NCBI RefSeq assembly: GCF_015351025.1
Contig: NZ_JADKRV010000002.1
Span: forward strand, 186,001 to 250,000
Origin: Curtobacterium sp. VKM Ac-1376
GTDB taxonomy: Bacteria; Actinomycetota; Actinomycetes; Actinomycetales; Microbacteriaceae
DNA: 64,000 bases
Direction: 5' to 3'
This document shows, in pieces, positions 1-8,845 of this stretch. The notes under the pieces are model-generated. The model was given only the letters and a program-made list of their open reading frames with translations, did not search any database and had not been told where the DNA came from. The position numbers were made by a program, and so were the translations under genes. The stretch's first letter is position 1; each line of letters opens with the position of its first letter.

Positions 1-11
1 AGGAAACTCTC

Positions 12-17
12 GATACT
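12..17 (+). promoter_or_regulatory. -10 box of leaderless response-regulator gene
   Basis: GATACT lies 7 nt before the GTG start at 25, so transcription would begin at or next to the start codon. No Shine-Dalgarno sequence sits at the usual distance. The upstream part of the promoter is outside the window. Confidence 0.45.
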
Positions 18-24
18 CGAAGAC

Positions 25-765
25 GTGACCATCTCCCAGCCTGCAGCAGCCCCGCGCCTCACGCGTGCCGACGGAACCCCGTTGCGCATCCTCGTCGTCG
101 ACGACGAAGCCAGCCTCACCGACCTCCTGTCCATGGCGCTCCGGTACGAGGGCTGGGACGTGAAGAGCGCGAACGGCGGGCAGGACGCCCTGACCACGGC
201 GCGGGAGTTCAAGCCCGACGCCATGGTGCTCGACGTGATGATGCCGGACCTCGACGGCCTGCAGGTGCTGAGCCGGCTCCGGCAGAACAACGACGACACC
301 CCGGTGCTGTTCCTCACCGCGAAGGACAGCGTCGAGGACCGCGTCACCGGCCTCACCGCCGGCGGCGACGACTACGTCACGAAGCCGTTCTCGCTCGAGG
401 AAGTCGTGGCGCGCCTCCGTGGGCTCATCCGCCGCTCGCAGATCTCGATCTCGGAGGCCGGGGACTCTCGCATCGTCGTGGGCGACCTGGTGCTCGACGA
501 GGAGTCCTACGAGGTCACCCGTGCCGGACGCTCCATCGAGCTGACCGCCACCGAGTTCGAGTTGCTCCGGTTCCTCATGCGCAACCCCCGACGTGTGCTG
601 TCGAAGGCGCAGATCCTCGATCGCGTGTGGTCGTACGACTTCGGCGGCAAGTCGTCGGTGGTCGAGATCTACATCTCCTACCTGCGCAAGAAGATCGACG
701 CGGGCGAGACCCCGATGATCCACACGGTGCGCGGCGTCGGGTACGTCATCAAGCCGACCTCGTGA
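25..765 (+). CDS. OmpR/PhoB-family response regulator
   Basis: This is a cytoplasmic DNA-binding response regulator of 246 aa. The receiver domain spans about residues 20-135, with the acidic pair D26/D27, the phosphoacceptor D70 in VLDVMMPD, T98 and the conserved K120 in TKPF. A winged-helix output domain follows at about 150-243 and ends in HTVRGVGYVIKP, typical of OmpR/PhoB proteins. The stop overlaps the GTG start of the kinase gene as GTGA, so the two are translationally coupled and form one two-component system. The overall form resembles MprA/TcrA regulators of actinobacteria. The stimulus and regulon cannot be read from the sequence. Confidence 0.93.
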   Translation: MTISQPAAAPRLTRADGTPLRILVVDDEASLTDLLSMALRYEGWDVKSANGGQDALTTAREFKPDAMVLDVMMPDLDGLQVLSRLRQNNDDTPVLFLTAKDSVEDRVTGLTAGGDDYVTKPFSLEEVVARLRGLIRRSQISISEAGDSRIVVGDLVLDEESYEVTRAGRSIELTATEFELLRFLMRNPRRVLSKAQILDRVWSYDFGGKSSVVEIYISYLRKKIDAGETPMIHTVRGVGYVIKPTS

Positions 766-2276
766 CCCTGCGGCGTCGGCTCGTCCTGAGCATCGTCGCC
801 CTCGTCGTGGCCGTCAGCGCGGTGATCGGGGCGGCGAGCATCGTCGCCCTCGCGTCGATCCAGACCGACGCGATCGACAAGCAGATCACGAGCGCCACCC
901 ACCGAGCGCAGCGGTACCTGCAGGAGAACGAGTCGGGGCAACCCGGCATCGACCTGTCCCGTCCGTCCGGGCAGGCGGCCGGGACCCTGACCGCGTACTT
1001 CGTCGACGGCCAGGTCGTGATCGCGAGCATCCTGGACGAGTACGGACGTCCGAGCGGCATCACCCAGTCGAGCGCGCAGGCCCTCGGCACCGTGCGCGTC
1101 GGCGCTGAGCCGGCCACGGTCGACGTCGGGGCCGACATCGGTCGGTACCGGGTCGCGGCCGTCACCGTCGGACCCGCTGTCCTGGTCGTCGGCCTGCCGA
1201 TGGCGCCCGTGGACGACAGCGTGTGGAAGCTGTTCGGCGTCGTGATGACCGTCGTCGCCGCGGCGCTGCTGGCAGGTTCGATCGTCGCCGCGGTCGTCGT
1301 CCGGAGATCCCTCCGCCCGCTCGAGCGCGTCGCCGAGACCGCTTCGACCGTCGCCCGGATGCCCCTCGACCGCAGCGACGCCCTCGACGGTGTCCGGGTC
1401 CCCGACACCGATCCCCGCACCGAGGTCGGCCGGGTCGGCAGCGCGTTCAACCGGATGCTCGGGCACATCAGCGGCGCCATGCAGGCCCGGGAGCGCTCGG
1501 AGCAGAAGGTCCGGCAGTTCGTCGCGGATGCCTCGCACGAGCTCCGCACCCCGCTCGCCTCGGTCCGCGGGTACGCCGAGCTCACCCGACGGATGGGCGG
1601 CGACCTGCCGAAGGACGTCGTGTACGCGATGAGCCGCATCGAGTCGGAGTCCATCCGGATGACCTCGATGGTCGAGGACCTGCTGCTCCTCGCCCGCCTC
1701 GACGAGGGCCGGGAGATCCAGTTCGACGAGGTCGACCTCACCGGCCTGGTGCTGGACGCCGTGAACGACGCGCACGCGGCGTCGCCCGGCCACGTCATCG
1801 AGGTCGACGTCCCGCCGGAACCCGTCTCCGTCGTCGGGGACGCCGCGCGCCTGCACCAGGTCATCGTGAACCTCGTCACGAACGCCAGGACCCACACGCC
1901 CGAGGGCACGCGCATCACGGTGGGCATCGCCTCGGCCGCCGGCGGAGTGGACCTGACCGTGCGGGACACGGGCCAGGGCATCGACCCCGAGTTCCTGCCG
2001 AAGCTGTTCGAACGCTTCGCCCGTGCCGACAGCTCGCGCTCCCGCACCGTCGGGTCGACCGGGCTCGGGCTCGCGATCGTGGATGCGGTCGTCCAGGCAC
2101 ACGGCGGCAGCGTCGAGGTGACGAGCGAGCCGGGGGACACCGTGTTCACGGTGCACCTGCCGCTCGACCCGGCACGGGCTGCCGCGTCCGCGTCTGCGGC
2201 CCCCGGGGGATCCGACGGGCCCGCGGAGTCCGCGGACTGGTCCGCGACGCCGGCTGCGGTGGACGGCACGCACTAG
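762..2276 (+). CDS. membrane sensor histidine kinase
   Basis: This is the cognate kinase of the preceding regulator (504 aa). The GTG start at 762 was chosen because it overlaps the regulator stop (GTGA) and is followed at once by the first membrane helix (about 7-31). An extracytoplasmic sensor segment (about 32-155) precedes a second helix (157-180), a HAMP linker, and the HisKA H-box DASHELRTPLASV with phosphoacceptor H259. The HATPase domain shows the N-box (VNLVTNARTHTP) and the G1 motif DTGQGI. The C-terminal 30 residues are low-complexity Ala/Ser/Pro. The family autophosphorylates on the H-box histidine and passes phosphate to the receiver aspartate. The ligand is unknown. Confidence 0.93.
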   Translation: MTLRRRLVLSIVALVVAVSAVIGAASIVALASIQTDAIDKQITSATHRAQRYLQENESGQPGIDLSRPSGQAAGTLTAYFVDGQVVIASILDEYGRPSGITQSSAQALGTVRVGAEPATVDVGADIGRYRVAAVTVGPAVLVVGLPMAPVDDSVWKLFGVVMTVVAAALLAGSIVAAVVVRRSLRPLERVAETASTVARMPLDRSDALDGVRVPDTDPRTEVGRVGSAFNRMLGHISGAMQARERSEQKVRQFVADASHELRTPLASVRGYAELTRRMGGDLPKDVVYAMSRIESESIRMTSMVEDLLLLARLDEGREIQFDEVDLTGLVLDAVNDAHAASPGHVIEVDVPPEPVSVVGDAARLHQVIVNLVTNARTHTPEGTRITVGIASAAGGVDLTVRDTGQGIDPEFLPKLFERFARADSSRSRTVGSTGLGLAIVDAVVQAHGGSVEVTSEPGDTVFTVHLPLDPARAAASASAAPGGSDGPAESADWSATPAAVDGTH

Positions 2277-2320
2277 CGGACGGGAGGCGCGGGGCGGGCC
2301 CGCACCGCGCCTCCCGTCCG
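2277..2320 (+). terminator. palindromic terminator, repeat family member
   Basis: A perfect 16-bp stem (2277-2292 paired with 2305-2320) begins at the base right after the kinase stop codon. It carries the core GGACGGGAGGC / GCCTCCCGTCC shared with five other intergenic hairpins in this window. There is no long T-tract, only TGTTT. Confidence 0.75.
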
Positions 2321-2323
2321 TGT

Positions 2324-2352
2324 TTGGTCTCGTCCGCGACGTCTGGTACAGT
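2324..2352 (+). promoter_or_regulatory. promoter of rplJ-rplL
   Basis: A -35-like TTGGTC (2324-2329) and a -10 TACAGT (2347-2352) are separated by exactly 17 bp. Transcription would start near 2359, giving a leader of about 200 nt before rplJ. Confidence 0.65.
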
Positions 2353-2358
2353 TCTCGA

Positions 2359-2511
2359 AGCCAAAGACCGCCGGATGTCGTGCTGCTTGCAACGTGTTTG
2401 TGAACATCGTGACCGAAGGTCCTCATCCGTGAGGCATCCCGCGCAGGTGTTCCGAACCACTCCTTCCGTTCGCGGGGGAGCAGCTCCGAGCCTCTGCGCC
2501 GGAGCTTTTTT
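2359..2511 (+). promoter_or_regulatory. ribosomal protein L10 leader RNA
   Basis: The untranslated leader upstream of rplJ contains AAGACCGCCGG (from about 2363), which resembles the conserved L10-binding kink-turn region of L10 leaders. Further paired segments follow, and the leader ends in an intrinsic terminator. In the known family, L10 (with L12) binds this RNA and represses its own operon. The assignment rests on position, motif and structure read by eye. Confidence 0.65.
2482..2511 (+). terminator. attenuator-like terminator in the L10 leader
   Basis: Arms AGCTCCG (2482-2488) and CGGAGCT (2500-2506) form a hairpin followed directly by a run of six T (2506-2511). This is one of the few classic T-tract terminators in the window. 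It lies 45 nt upstream of rplJ, where it could abort transcription when L10 is in excess. Confidence 0.7.
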
Positions 2512-2555
2512 CGTGTGTGGGCCTGGGGCTGCCGGCAAGAACCCCAAGGAGAACC

Positions 2556-3071
2556 ATGGCGAACAAGGAAGCTGCGGTCGCCGAGCTCACGGAGTCCTTC
2601 CGTAGCTCGAACGCCGTTCTGCTCACCGAGTACCGCGGTCTCACGGTCGCGCAGCTCAAGGAGCTCCGCAACTCGATCCGTGAGCACGCCACGTACGCCG
2701 TGGTGAAGAACACGCTGACCAAGATCGCGGCGAACAACGCCGGCATCTCGTCGTTCGACGACGAGCTCGCCGGTCCGTCCGCTCTCGCCTTCGTCCACGG
2801 TGACACCGTCGCCGTCGCGAAGTCGCTGCGTGCATTCGCCAAGGCGAACCCCGAGCTCGTGGTGAAGGGCGGTTACTTCGACGGTAACCCGCTCACCGCG
2901 ACCGAGGTGGACAAGCTCGCCGACCTCGAGTCCCGCGAAGTGCTGCTCGGCAAGCTCGCCGGCGCCTTCAAGGCCTCGCTGTTCGGTGCTGCGTACCTGT
3001 TCAACGCACCCCTCTCGCAGGCCGTCCGCACCGTGGACGCCCTTCGCGAGAAGCAGGAGTCCGCGGCCTGA
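2556..3071 (+). CDS. rplJ: 50S ribosomal protein L10
   Basis: L10 is the base of the ribosomal stalk: it binds 23S rRNA and carries the L7/L12 dimers that recruit translation factors. The protein has 171 aa, the normal bacterial length. The ATG at 2556 follows a strong AAGGAGA Shine-Dalgarno, and the N-terminus [15 protein letters not shown] is typical. The conserved segment [15 protein letters not shown] is present, as is the C-terminal helix that binds L7/L12. It is co-transcribed with rplL 54 nt downstream and is probably autoregulated through the leader. Confidence 0.97.
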   Translation: MANKEAAVAELTESFRSSNAVLLTEYRGLTVAQLKELRNSIREHATYAVVKNTLTKIAANNAGISSFDDELAGPSALAFVHGDTVAVAKSLRAFAKANPELVVKGGYFDGNPLTATEVDKLADLESREVLLGKLAGAFKASLFGAAYLFNAPLSQAVRTVDALREKQESAA

Positions 3072-3125
3072 CCAGGCACGCGTTCCACACCCACACCACG
3101 CATCAGTAAGTAGTAGGAGAAAATC

Positions 3126-3509
3126 ATGGCGAAGCTTTCGCAGGACGAGCTCATCGAGGCCTTCAAGGAGCTCACGCTCATCGAGCTCTCGGACTTCGTG
3201 AAGAAGTTCGAAGAGGTCTTCGAGGTCACCGCTGCTGCCCCCGTCGCGGTCGCCGCGGCCGGTGGCGCTGCTGCCCCCGCCGAGGAGGTCGAGGAGAAGA
3301 CCGAGTTCGACGTCGTGCTCAAGTCGGCCGGTGACAAGAAGATCCAGGTCATCAAGGAGGTCCGTAGCCTCACGTCGCTCGGCCTGGGCGAGGCCAAGGC
3401 GCTCGTCGAGACCGCCGACGCCAAGGTCCTCGAGGGTGTCAACAAGGAGACCGCCGACAAGGCCAAGGAGGCCCTCGAGGCCGCCGGCGCCACGATCGAG
3501 CTCGCGTAG
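3126..3509 (+). CDS. rplL: 50S ribosomal protein L7/L12
   Basis: This is the multicopy stalk protein of the large ribosomal subunit (127 aa). The N-terminal dimerisation domain ([28 protein letters not shown]) is followed by an Ala/Glu-rich hinge at about residues 38-58. The C-terminal factor-binding domain ends in the conserved [13 protein letters not shown]. The ATG at 3126 is preceded by GTAGGAGAAA. It is the second gene of the rplJL operon and is followed within 20 nt by a strong hairpin terminator. Confidence 0.98.
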   Translation: MAKLSQDELIEAFKELTLIELSDFVKKFEEVFEVTAAAPVAVAAAGGAAAPAEEVEEKTEFDVVLKSAGDKKIQVIKEVRSLTSLGLGEAKALVETADAKVLEGVNKETADKAKEALEAAGATIELA

Positions 3510-3526
3510 TCTCGACCGTTTCGGTC

Positions 3527-3562
3527 ACGAAGGCCGCTGCCCCTCGGGGTGGCGGCCTTCGT
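3527..3562 (+). terminator. rplJL terminator
   Basis: An 11-bp stem (ACGAAGGCCGC with its complement) is extended by four G:C pairs after a 2-nt internal mismatch. It lies 17 nt past the rplL stop. Confidence 0.8.
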
Positions 3563-3866
3563 CGCGTGCGGGGCGTGTGTGCGGGCGGCGGGCGCGCGGG
3601 TGCGGGTTGCTTTCGTGGAAGCGACACTTTGCCGCCGAAGGTTCACGGGGAACTGTCGCCTTCACGGCATCGCCTGACCTCGCTTGACGAGATCTGTCGC
3701 TTTCGCAGTGCACACGGCTCGGGCCTGGAGGGGCGGCCGCTTTCCACAGATCGACTCCCGGTGTCGAAACTGATCGCCCCGAGCGACAGAGTGCTGTCGT
3801 GCACCCCGCCCTCGCGGTCGATCTCCTCGCCACTCGGAATTTCGGCCGGGGTGGGCGGCGGGCGGG
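3563..3866. other. intergenic stretch with repeated TGTCGC-type motifs
   Basis: I see no convincing gene in this interval between rplL and the convergent permease gene. It carries several copies of a short motif in both orientations: GGAAGCGACACT near 3616, ACTGTCGCCTTCACG near 3653, TCTGTCGCTTTCGC near 3691, and AGCGACAGAGTGCTGTCG near 3781. They could be remnants of an extragenic repeat or binding sites. Confidence 0.4.
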
Positions 3867-5291
3867 TCAGCGCAGGGTGCTGTGGCGGCGGCCGTAGGCG
3901 AGGTAGAGCAGGGCGCCGGCCACCATCCAGATGCCGAACGCGATCCAGGTGGTGACGCCGAGGAACACCGCGAGGAGCACGCAGCTGAGGGCGCCGAGGA
4001 CCGGGACGACGGGGAACAGCGGGACGCGGTACGAGCGCTCGAGGTCGGGCTTCGAGCGGCGGAGCACGATGACGGACACGTTCACCAGGGCGAAGGCCAC
4101 CAGGGTGCCGATGCTCGTGGCGTCCGCGAGTTCCCCGAGGGGCACGAGCGCGGCGACGATCGTCACCGCGATCCCGATGATGAGCGTGTTCGCGATGGGG
4201 GTCCCGGTGCGGCGGGACACCCGGCCGAACACCTTCGGCACCAGGCCGTCGCGGGACATCGTGAGCAGGATGCGGGTCTGGCCGTACAGGACGGTGAGCA
4301 CGACACTCGCGATCGCGACGACGGCTCCGATCGAGAACACCAGGGCGACGAGGGGCTGCCCGGTGACGTCCACGACGATGCGGACGAGCGAGGCCTCGGA
4401 CGACGAGAACGCGGTCCAGGAACGCGCACCGATGGCGGCGATCGCGACCAGGATGTACAGCGTCGTGATGAGCACGATGGACCAGATGATCGCGCGGGGC
4501 AGGTCGCGGCGGGGGTTCTTCGCCTCTTCACCGGCGGTCGACGCAGCGTCGAACCCGATGTACGAGAAGAACAGTCTCGACGCAGCGGCGGTGACCCCGG
4601 CGGCACCCATCGGGGCCAGCGGCTCGAAGTTCTGCGCCCGGAACGCCGTGAACGCCACGACGACGAAGAAGACGAGCAGGGCGATCTTCACGATCACCAT
4701 GACGGTGTTGACCCAGGCGCTCTCGCGGGCACCCGGAAGCAGGACGACGGTCGCGAGCAGGACGAGGACCGCGGCGGGCAGGTTGACCACGCCGCCGTCA
4801 CCCGGGGGAGCGGACAGCGCGGTGGGCAGGTGCAGCCCGAACACGCGCAGGGTCTCGTCGACGTACTCGCTCGCGCCCACGGCCACGGCGGCCACCGAGA
4901 CGGCGTACTCGAGCACGAGGCACCACCCGCAGATCCAGGCGATGCCCTCGCCCATCGTGGCGTAGGTGTAGGAGTAGCTCGACCCGGAGGTCGGGACGGC
5001 GCCGGCCATCTCGGCGTACGACAGCGCCGACAGCAGCGCCGCGATGCCCGCGAGGACGAACGAGATCCACACCGCCGGTCCAGCGAGCGGCACGGCGGTC
5101 CCGAGCACCACGAGGATGCCGGTGCCGAGCGTCGCGCCGACGCTGATCATCGTCAGGTGCCAGACGCCGAGCGAGCGGCGGAGCGGTGCCCCGTTCACGC
5201 CGACGGCTGCCTCGGCCTGCAGCTGCTCGATCGGCTTGCGGCGGGCGAGCTGTGCCCGCAGGGACGTGGGACGGGACGGCGCGGACGACAT
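3867..5291 (-). CDS. APC-family amino acid permease
   Basis: This is an integral membrane secondary transporter of 474 aa with about 12-14 hydrophobic helices. The first helix holds the APC-type glycine motif SVGATLGTGILVV. The conserved FFSYIGFDAASTAGEEAKNP is characteristic of cationic amino-acid transporter-like APC proteins. The ATG at 5291 was chosen over an upstream in-frame start because the intervening residues look like translated intergenic DNA and the usual cytoplasmic leader (SLRAQLARRKPIEQL) follows this ATG. The substrate is probably an amino acid or polyamine. It is transcribed alone and convergent with rplJL. Confidence 0.9.
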   Translation of the reverse strand: MSSAPSRPTSLRAQLARRKPIEQLQAEAAVGVNGAPLRRSLGVWHLTMISVGATLGTGILVVLGTAVPLAGPAVWISFVLAGIAALLSALSYAEMAGAVPTSGSSYSYTYATMGEGIAWICGWCLVLEYAVSVAAVAVGASEYVDETLRVFGLHLPTALSAPPGDGGVVNLPAAVLVLLATVVLLPGARESAWVNTVMVIVKIALLVFFVVVAFTAFRAQNFEPLAPMGAAGVTAAASRLFFSYIGFDAASTAGEEAKNPRRDLPRAIIWSIVLITTLYILVAIAAIGARSWTAFSSSEASLVRIVVDVTGQPLVALVFSIGAVVAIASVVLTVLYGQTRILLTMSRDGLVPKVFGRVSRRTGTPIANTLIIGIAVTIVAALVPLGELADATSIGTLVAFALVNVSVIVLRRSKPDLERSYRVPLFPVVPVLGALSCVLLAVFLGVTTWIAFGIWMVAGALLYLAYGRRHSTLR

Positions 5292-5416
5292 GGGACCTCG
5301 GTGGTGCGGGGACGGGGACGGCACATGCTCGCACGCCCCCTGAACGGGGTCAAATGCCACCGGGGGCAGCGCCGGTACCTTGTCCACAGCCGGACGCCGA
5401 TGCCCGCCGACGGGGA

Positions 5417-5422
5417 TACGGT
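5417..5422 (+). promoter_or_regulatory. -10 box of leaderless ABC exporter gene
   Basis: TACGGT ends 6 nt before the ATG at 5429, which suggests a leaderless transcript. Confidence 0.45.
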
Positions 5423-5428
5423 TGCTCC

Positions 5429-7309
5429 ATGAGCATGGGACCCAGCGGCCGGGGTGGTGGCCCGCGCGGCAGTGGGCGCATCTCGAGCGGCGACTTCCGC
5501 GCGCAGAAGGCCGCCAACGCCGAGGCGCCGAAGATCCCGCACCTGGTTCGACGCATCGCCGCGCTGTTCGAGCCGCACCGCCGGGCGATCGTCCTGACGG
5601 TCGTGCTCGTCCTGATCGGTGCGGCCGTCTCGGTCGTGCCGCCGCTGCTCACCCAGCAGGCGTTCGACCGCGGGCTGTTCCCGCCGTCCGGCCGACCCGA
5701 CGTGCCGGTGCTGGTCGAGCTCGTGACGGCGATGGTCCTGCTGTGGATCGCGAGCGCCGGCGTCGGCGTCTGGCAGACCTACCTGACCGCGACGGTGGGC
5801 AACAAGGTCATGGGCGCGATGCGGATGCGCCTGTTCGCGCACCTGCAGCAGATGGAGCTCGCGTTCTTCACCCGCACGAAGACGGGCGTCATCCAGTCCC
5901 GGCTGCAGAACGACGTCGGTGGCGTCGCGAGCGTGCTGAACAACACGATCTCGTCGGTCCTCGGCAACACCGTGACCGTGATCGCGGCCGTGGTCGCGAT
6001 GCTGCTGCTGAGCTGGCAGATGACCCTGGTCGCGGTGGTGCTGCTGCCGTTGCTCGTCATCGCGCAGCGCCGGGTGGGGCAGGTCCGCGCCCGGATCGCG
6101 GGGCAGACGCAGGAGTCGCTGTCGGACATGACGGCGATCACGCAGGAGGCGCTGAGTGTCTCGGGCATCCTGCTCGCGAAGAGCTTCAACCAGCAGGCGA
6201 GCGAGACCCGTCGCTACGGTGACGAGAACCGCAACCAGATCACGCTGCAGGTCCGGCAGCAGATGTCCGGGCAGTGGTTCTTCGCGATCGTGCAGATCTT
6301 CCTGTCGATCATCCCGGCGATCATCTACGTCGTCGCCGCGTACCTGATCATCGGCGACGTCCCGATCACGGCCGGCACGATCGTCGCGTTCACGACGGTG
6401 CAGTCGCGCCTGCTGTTCCCGACCGTCGGGCTGCTCCGGGTGGTGCTCGACCTGCAGACCTCCGGCGCGCTGTTCGCCCGCATCTTCGAGTACTTCGACC
6501 TGAAGCCCGCGATCACGGACTCGCCAACCGCACAGCCCGTCGACGAGACGAAGGTCGGCCACGTCGCCTTCGAGGACGTCGTCTTCACCTACCCCGACGG
6601 CGAAGCCGACAAGCCGACGTTGCGTGGAGTGTCGTTCGAGCTCCGACCCGGGCAGTTCGCGGCGTTCGTCGGTCCCTCCGGTGCCGGCAAGACGACGGTG
6701 TCCTACCTGGTGCCGCGGCTGTACGAGGCGACCGAGGGGTCGGTGCGGTTCGCGGGGCAGGACGTCCGCGACCTGGCGCACGAGGACCTCATGCGGCACA
6801 TCGGCATCGTCAGCCAGGAGACGTACCTGTTCCACGCCACCATCGGCGAGAACCTGCGGTACGCCAAACCCGGTGCCTCGGACGACGAGCTCGAGCGGGC
6901 GGCCAGGGCGGCGAACATCCACGACACGATCGCGTCGTTCCCGGACGGCTACGCCACCGTGGTGGGGGAGCGGGGCTACCGGCTGTCCGGCGGTGAGAAA
7001 CAGCGCATCGCCATCGCCCGCGTGCTGCTCAAGGACCCGCCGGTGCTCGTCCTCGACGAGGCCACGAGCGCGCTCGACTCGATCTCCGAGCACGTCGTGC
7101 AGACCGCGCTCGATGCCGCCGCGGCGGGCCGTACGACCATCTCGATCGCGCACCGTCTGTCGACGATCCGCGACGCGGACGTCATCTTCGTCCTCGACCA
7201 CGGCCGGATCGTCGAGCAGGGCACGCACGACGAGCTCCTGGCGCTCGACGGCACCTACGCGCAGCTGCACCGGCAGCAGAACACGTCGGCGGACGCCGTC
7301 CGCCCCTGA
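5429..7309 (+). CDS. ABC exporter, fused membrane and ATPase domains
   Basis: This is a half-transporter of 626 aa that should work as a homodimer, or as a heterodimer with a partner not seen here. A Gly/Arg-rich N-terminus precedes an ABC_membrane domain with six helices (about 55-360). The nucleotide-binding domain has Walker A GPSGAGKTT near residue 415, signature LSGGEKQ near 518, Walker B VLVLDEATSALD near 540 and the H-loop SIAHRLS near 572. The ATG at 5429 is supported by the adjacent -10 box. The family exports lipids, peptides or drugs with ATP hydrolysis. The substrate is not evident from the neighbours, and the gene is monocistronic. Confidence 0.92.
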   Translation: MSMGPSGRGGGPRGSGRISSGDFRAQKAANAEAPKIPHLVRRIAALFEPHRRAIVLTVVLVLIGAAVSVVPPLLTQQAFDRGLFPPSGRPDVPVLVELVTAMVLLWIASAGVGVWQTYLTATVGNKVMGAMRMRLFAHLQQMELAFFTRTKTGVIQSRLQNDVGGVASVLNNTISSVLGNTVTVIAAVVAMLLLSWQMTLVAVVLLPLLVIAQRRVGQVRARIAGQTQESLSDMTAITQEALSVSGILLAKSFNQQASETRRYGDENRNQITLQVRQQMSGQWFFAIVQIFLSIIPAIIYVVAAYLIIGDVPITAGTIVAFTTVQSRLLFPTVGLLRVVLDLQTSGALFARIFEYFDLKPAITDSPTAQPVDETKVGHVAFEDVVFTYPDGEADKPTLRGVSFELRPGQFAAFVGPSGAGKTTVSYLVPRLYEATEGSVRFAGQDVRDLAHEDLMRHIGIVSQETYLFHATIGENLRYAKPGASDDELERAARAANIHDTIASFPDGYATVVGERGYRLSGGEKQRIAIARVLLKDPPVLVLDEATSALDSISEHVVQTALDAAAAGRTTISIAHRLSTIRDADVIFVLDHGRIVEQGTHDELLALDGTYAQLHRQQNTSADAVRP

Positions 7310-7343
7310 CGCCGTCCGTCCCGCGGTCCACCTGACCGGGTGA

Positions 7344-7386
7344 CGGACGGGAGGCCCCTGCCCGCCCGCCACGGGCCTCCCGTCCG
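7344..7386 (+). terminator. palindromic terminator, repeat family member
   Basis: A 14-bp perfect stem (7344-7357 with 7373-7386) has the core CGGACGGGAGGC. It starts 35 nt after the ABC exporter stop. Confidence 0.75.
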
Positions 7387-7454
7387 CCGCGCAGCGCGAC
7401 CAGGGCGCGCTGTCCGCGCACGACACATCCCAGCGGGCCGGCGGGGCAGCGTCC

Positions 7455-7460
7455 TAGACT
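7455..7460 (+). promoter_or_regulatory. -10 box of leaderless cbs
   Basis: TAGACT ends 6 nt before the GTG at 7467, which fits a leaderless transcript for the cbs-metB unit. Confidence 0.5.
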
Positions 7461-7466
7461 CTCGCC

Positions 7467-8831
7467 GTGCGTTACGCGAACTCCGTGGTCGACCTCGTCG
7501 GCGACACACCGCTCGTCAAGCTCAACCGGGTCACCGACGGGGTGCGGGCGACCATCCTGGTGAAGGTCGAGTACCTGAACCCCGGTGGGTCGTCCAAGGA
7601 CCGCATCGCCACGCGGATCCTGGACGCGGCCGAGGCGTCTGGTGACCTGCGACCAGGCGGCACCATCGTCGAACCGACGTCCGGCAACACCGGGGTCGGC
7701 CTCGCACTCGTCGCGCAGCAGCGCGGCTACCGGTGCGTCTTCGTCCTGCCGGACAAGGTCGGCGAGGACAAGCGGAACGTCCTCACTGCCTACGGCGCCG
7801 AGATCGTCGTCACCCCGACCGCCGTCGCGCCGGAGCACCCGGAGTCGTACTACTCCGTGTCGGACCGGCTCGTCCGGGAGATCCCGGGCGCCTACAAGCC
7901 GAACCAGTACGCGAACCCGAACGGTCCCCGCAGCCACTACGAGACCACCGGTCCGGAGATCTGGCGCGACACCGAGGGGCAGATCACCCACTTCGTCGCC
8001 GGTGTCGGCACGGGCGGCACCATCTCGGGTACCGGCCGGTTCCTCAAGGAAGTCTCCGACGCTCGCGTACGCATCGTCGGCGCCGACCCCGAGGGCTCCG
8101 TGTACTCCGGTGGCACCGGCCGTCCCTACCTGGTCGAGGGCGTCGGCGAGGACTTCTGGCCGGGTGCCTACGACGCTGGCGTACCCGACGAGATCATCGC
8201 GGTGTCGGACGCCGACTCGTTCGCGATGACCCGGCGGCTCGCCCGCGAAGAGGGCCTGCTCGTCGGCGGGTCCAGCGGCATGGCGGTCGTGGCGGCCCTC
8301 CGCGCGGCCCGCGACCTGACCGAGGACGACGTGGTCGTGGTCCTGCTGCCCGACGGCGGCCGCGGGTACCTCGGCAAGATCTTCAACGACCGGTGGATGC
8401 GCTCGTACGGCTTCGCCGAGACCGATGACGAGCGCACCGTGGGGTCGCTCATCGCGGGCAAGGACGGCCGCCTGCCCGACCTCGTCCACGCCCACCCGGC
8501 GGACACCGTGCGTGACGTCGTCGACATCATGACCAAGTACGGCGTCTCGCAGATGCCGGTGCTCAGCGCCGAGCCGCCCGTCGTCATCGGCGAGGTCGTC
8601 GGCGCCGTCGAGGAGAAGGCGCTGCTCGAGCAGGTCTTCACCGGCACCGCGAAGATGGCGGACGCGCTGTCCGGCTTCGTCGGCGACCCGCTGCCCCTCA
8701 TCGGCGTCGGCGAGTCCGTGTCGTCGGCGCGTCGTGCCCTCGAGTCGGCGGACGCGCTCCTGGTCGTCGCGGACGGCAAGCCCGTCACCGTGCTGACCCG
8801 GCACGACCTCCTCACCTACCTCTCCGAGTAA
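7467..8831 (+). CDS. cbs: cystathionine beta-synthase
   Basis: This PLP enzyme should condense serine (or O-acetylserine) with homocysteine to give cystathionine. The fold-type II core has the Schiff-base lysine K44 in NPGGSSKDR, the substrate loop TSGNTG (71-76) and a phosphate-binding GVGTGGTISG. The C-terminal 115 residues carry a tandem CBS-domain regulatory module, which simple cysteine synthases lack; that is why I prefer cystathionine beta-synthase to CysK. It has 454 aa. metB follows after 14 nt, so the two are co-transcribed and handle both directions of transsulfuration. The same pairing is known in mycobacteria. Confidence 0.9.
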   Translation: MRYANSVVDLVGDTPLVKLNRVTDGVRATILVKVEYLNPGGSSKDRIATRILDAAEASGDLRPGGTIVEPTSGNTGVGLALVAQQRGYRCVFVLPDKVGEDKRNVLTAYGAEIVVTPTAVAPEHPESYYSVSDRLVREIPGAYKPNQYANPNGPRSHYETTGPEIWRDTEGQITHFVAGVGTGGTISGTGRFLKEVSDARVRIVGADPEGSVYSGGTGRPYLVEGVGEDFWPGAYDAGVPDEIIAVSDADSFAMTRRLAREEGLLVGGSSGMAVVAALRAARDLTEDDVVVVLLPDGGRGYLGKIFNDRWMRSYGFAETDDERTVGSLIAGKDGRLPDLVHAHPADTVRDVVDIMTKYGVSQMPVLSAEPPVVIGEVVGAVEEKALLEQVFTGTAKMADALSGFVGDPLPLIGVGESVSSARRALESADALLVVADGKPVTVLTRHDLLTYLSE

Positions 8832-8845
8832 GGAACCCAGCGAGC

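Noticed and set aside
678-2798. Long minus-strand frame opposite the histidine kinase and rplJ
   Set aside because: It crosses a terminator, a promoter and a conserved leader, and its product is Arg/Asp/Gly-rich shadow sequence.
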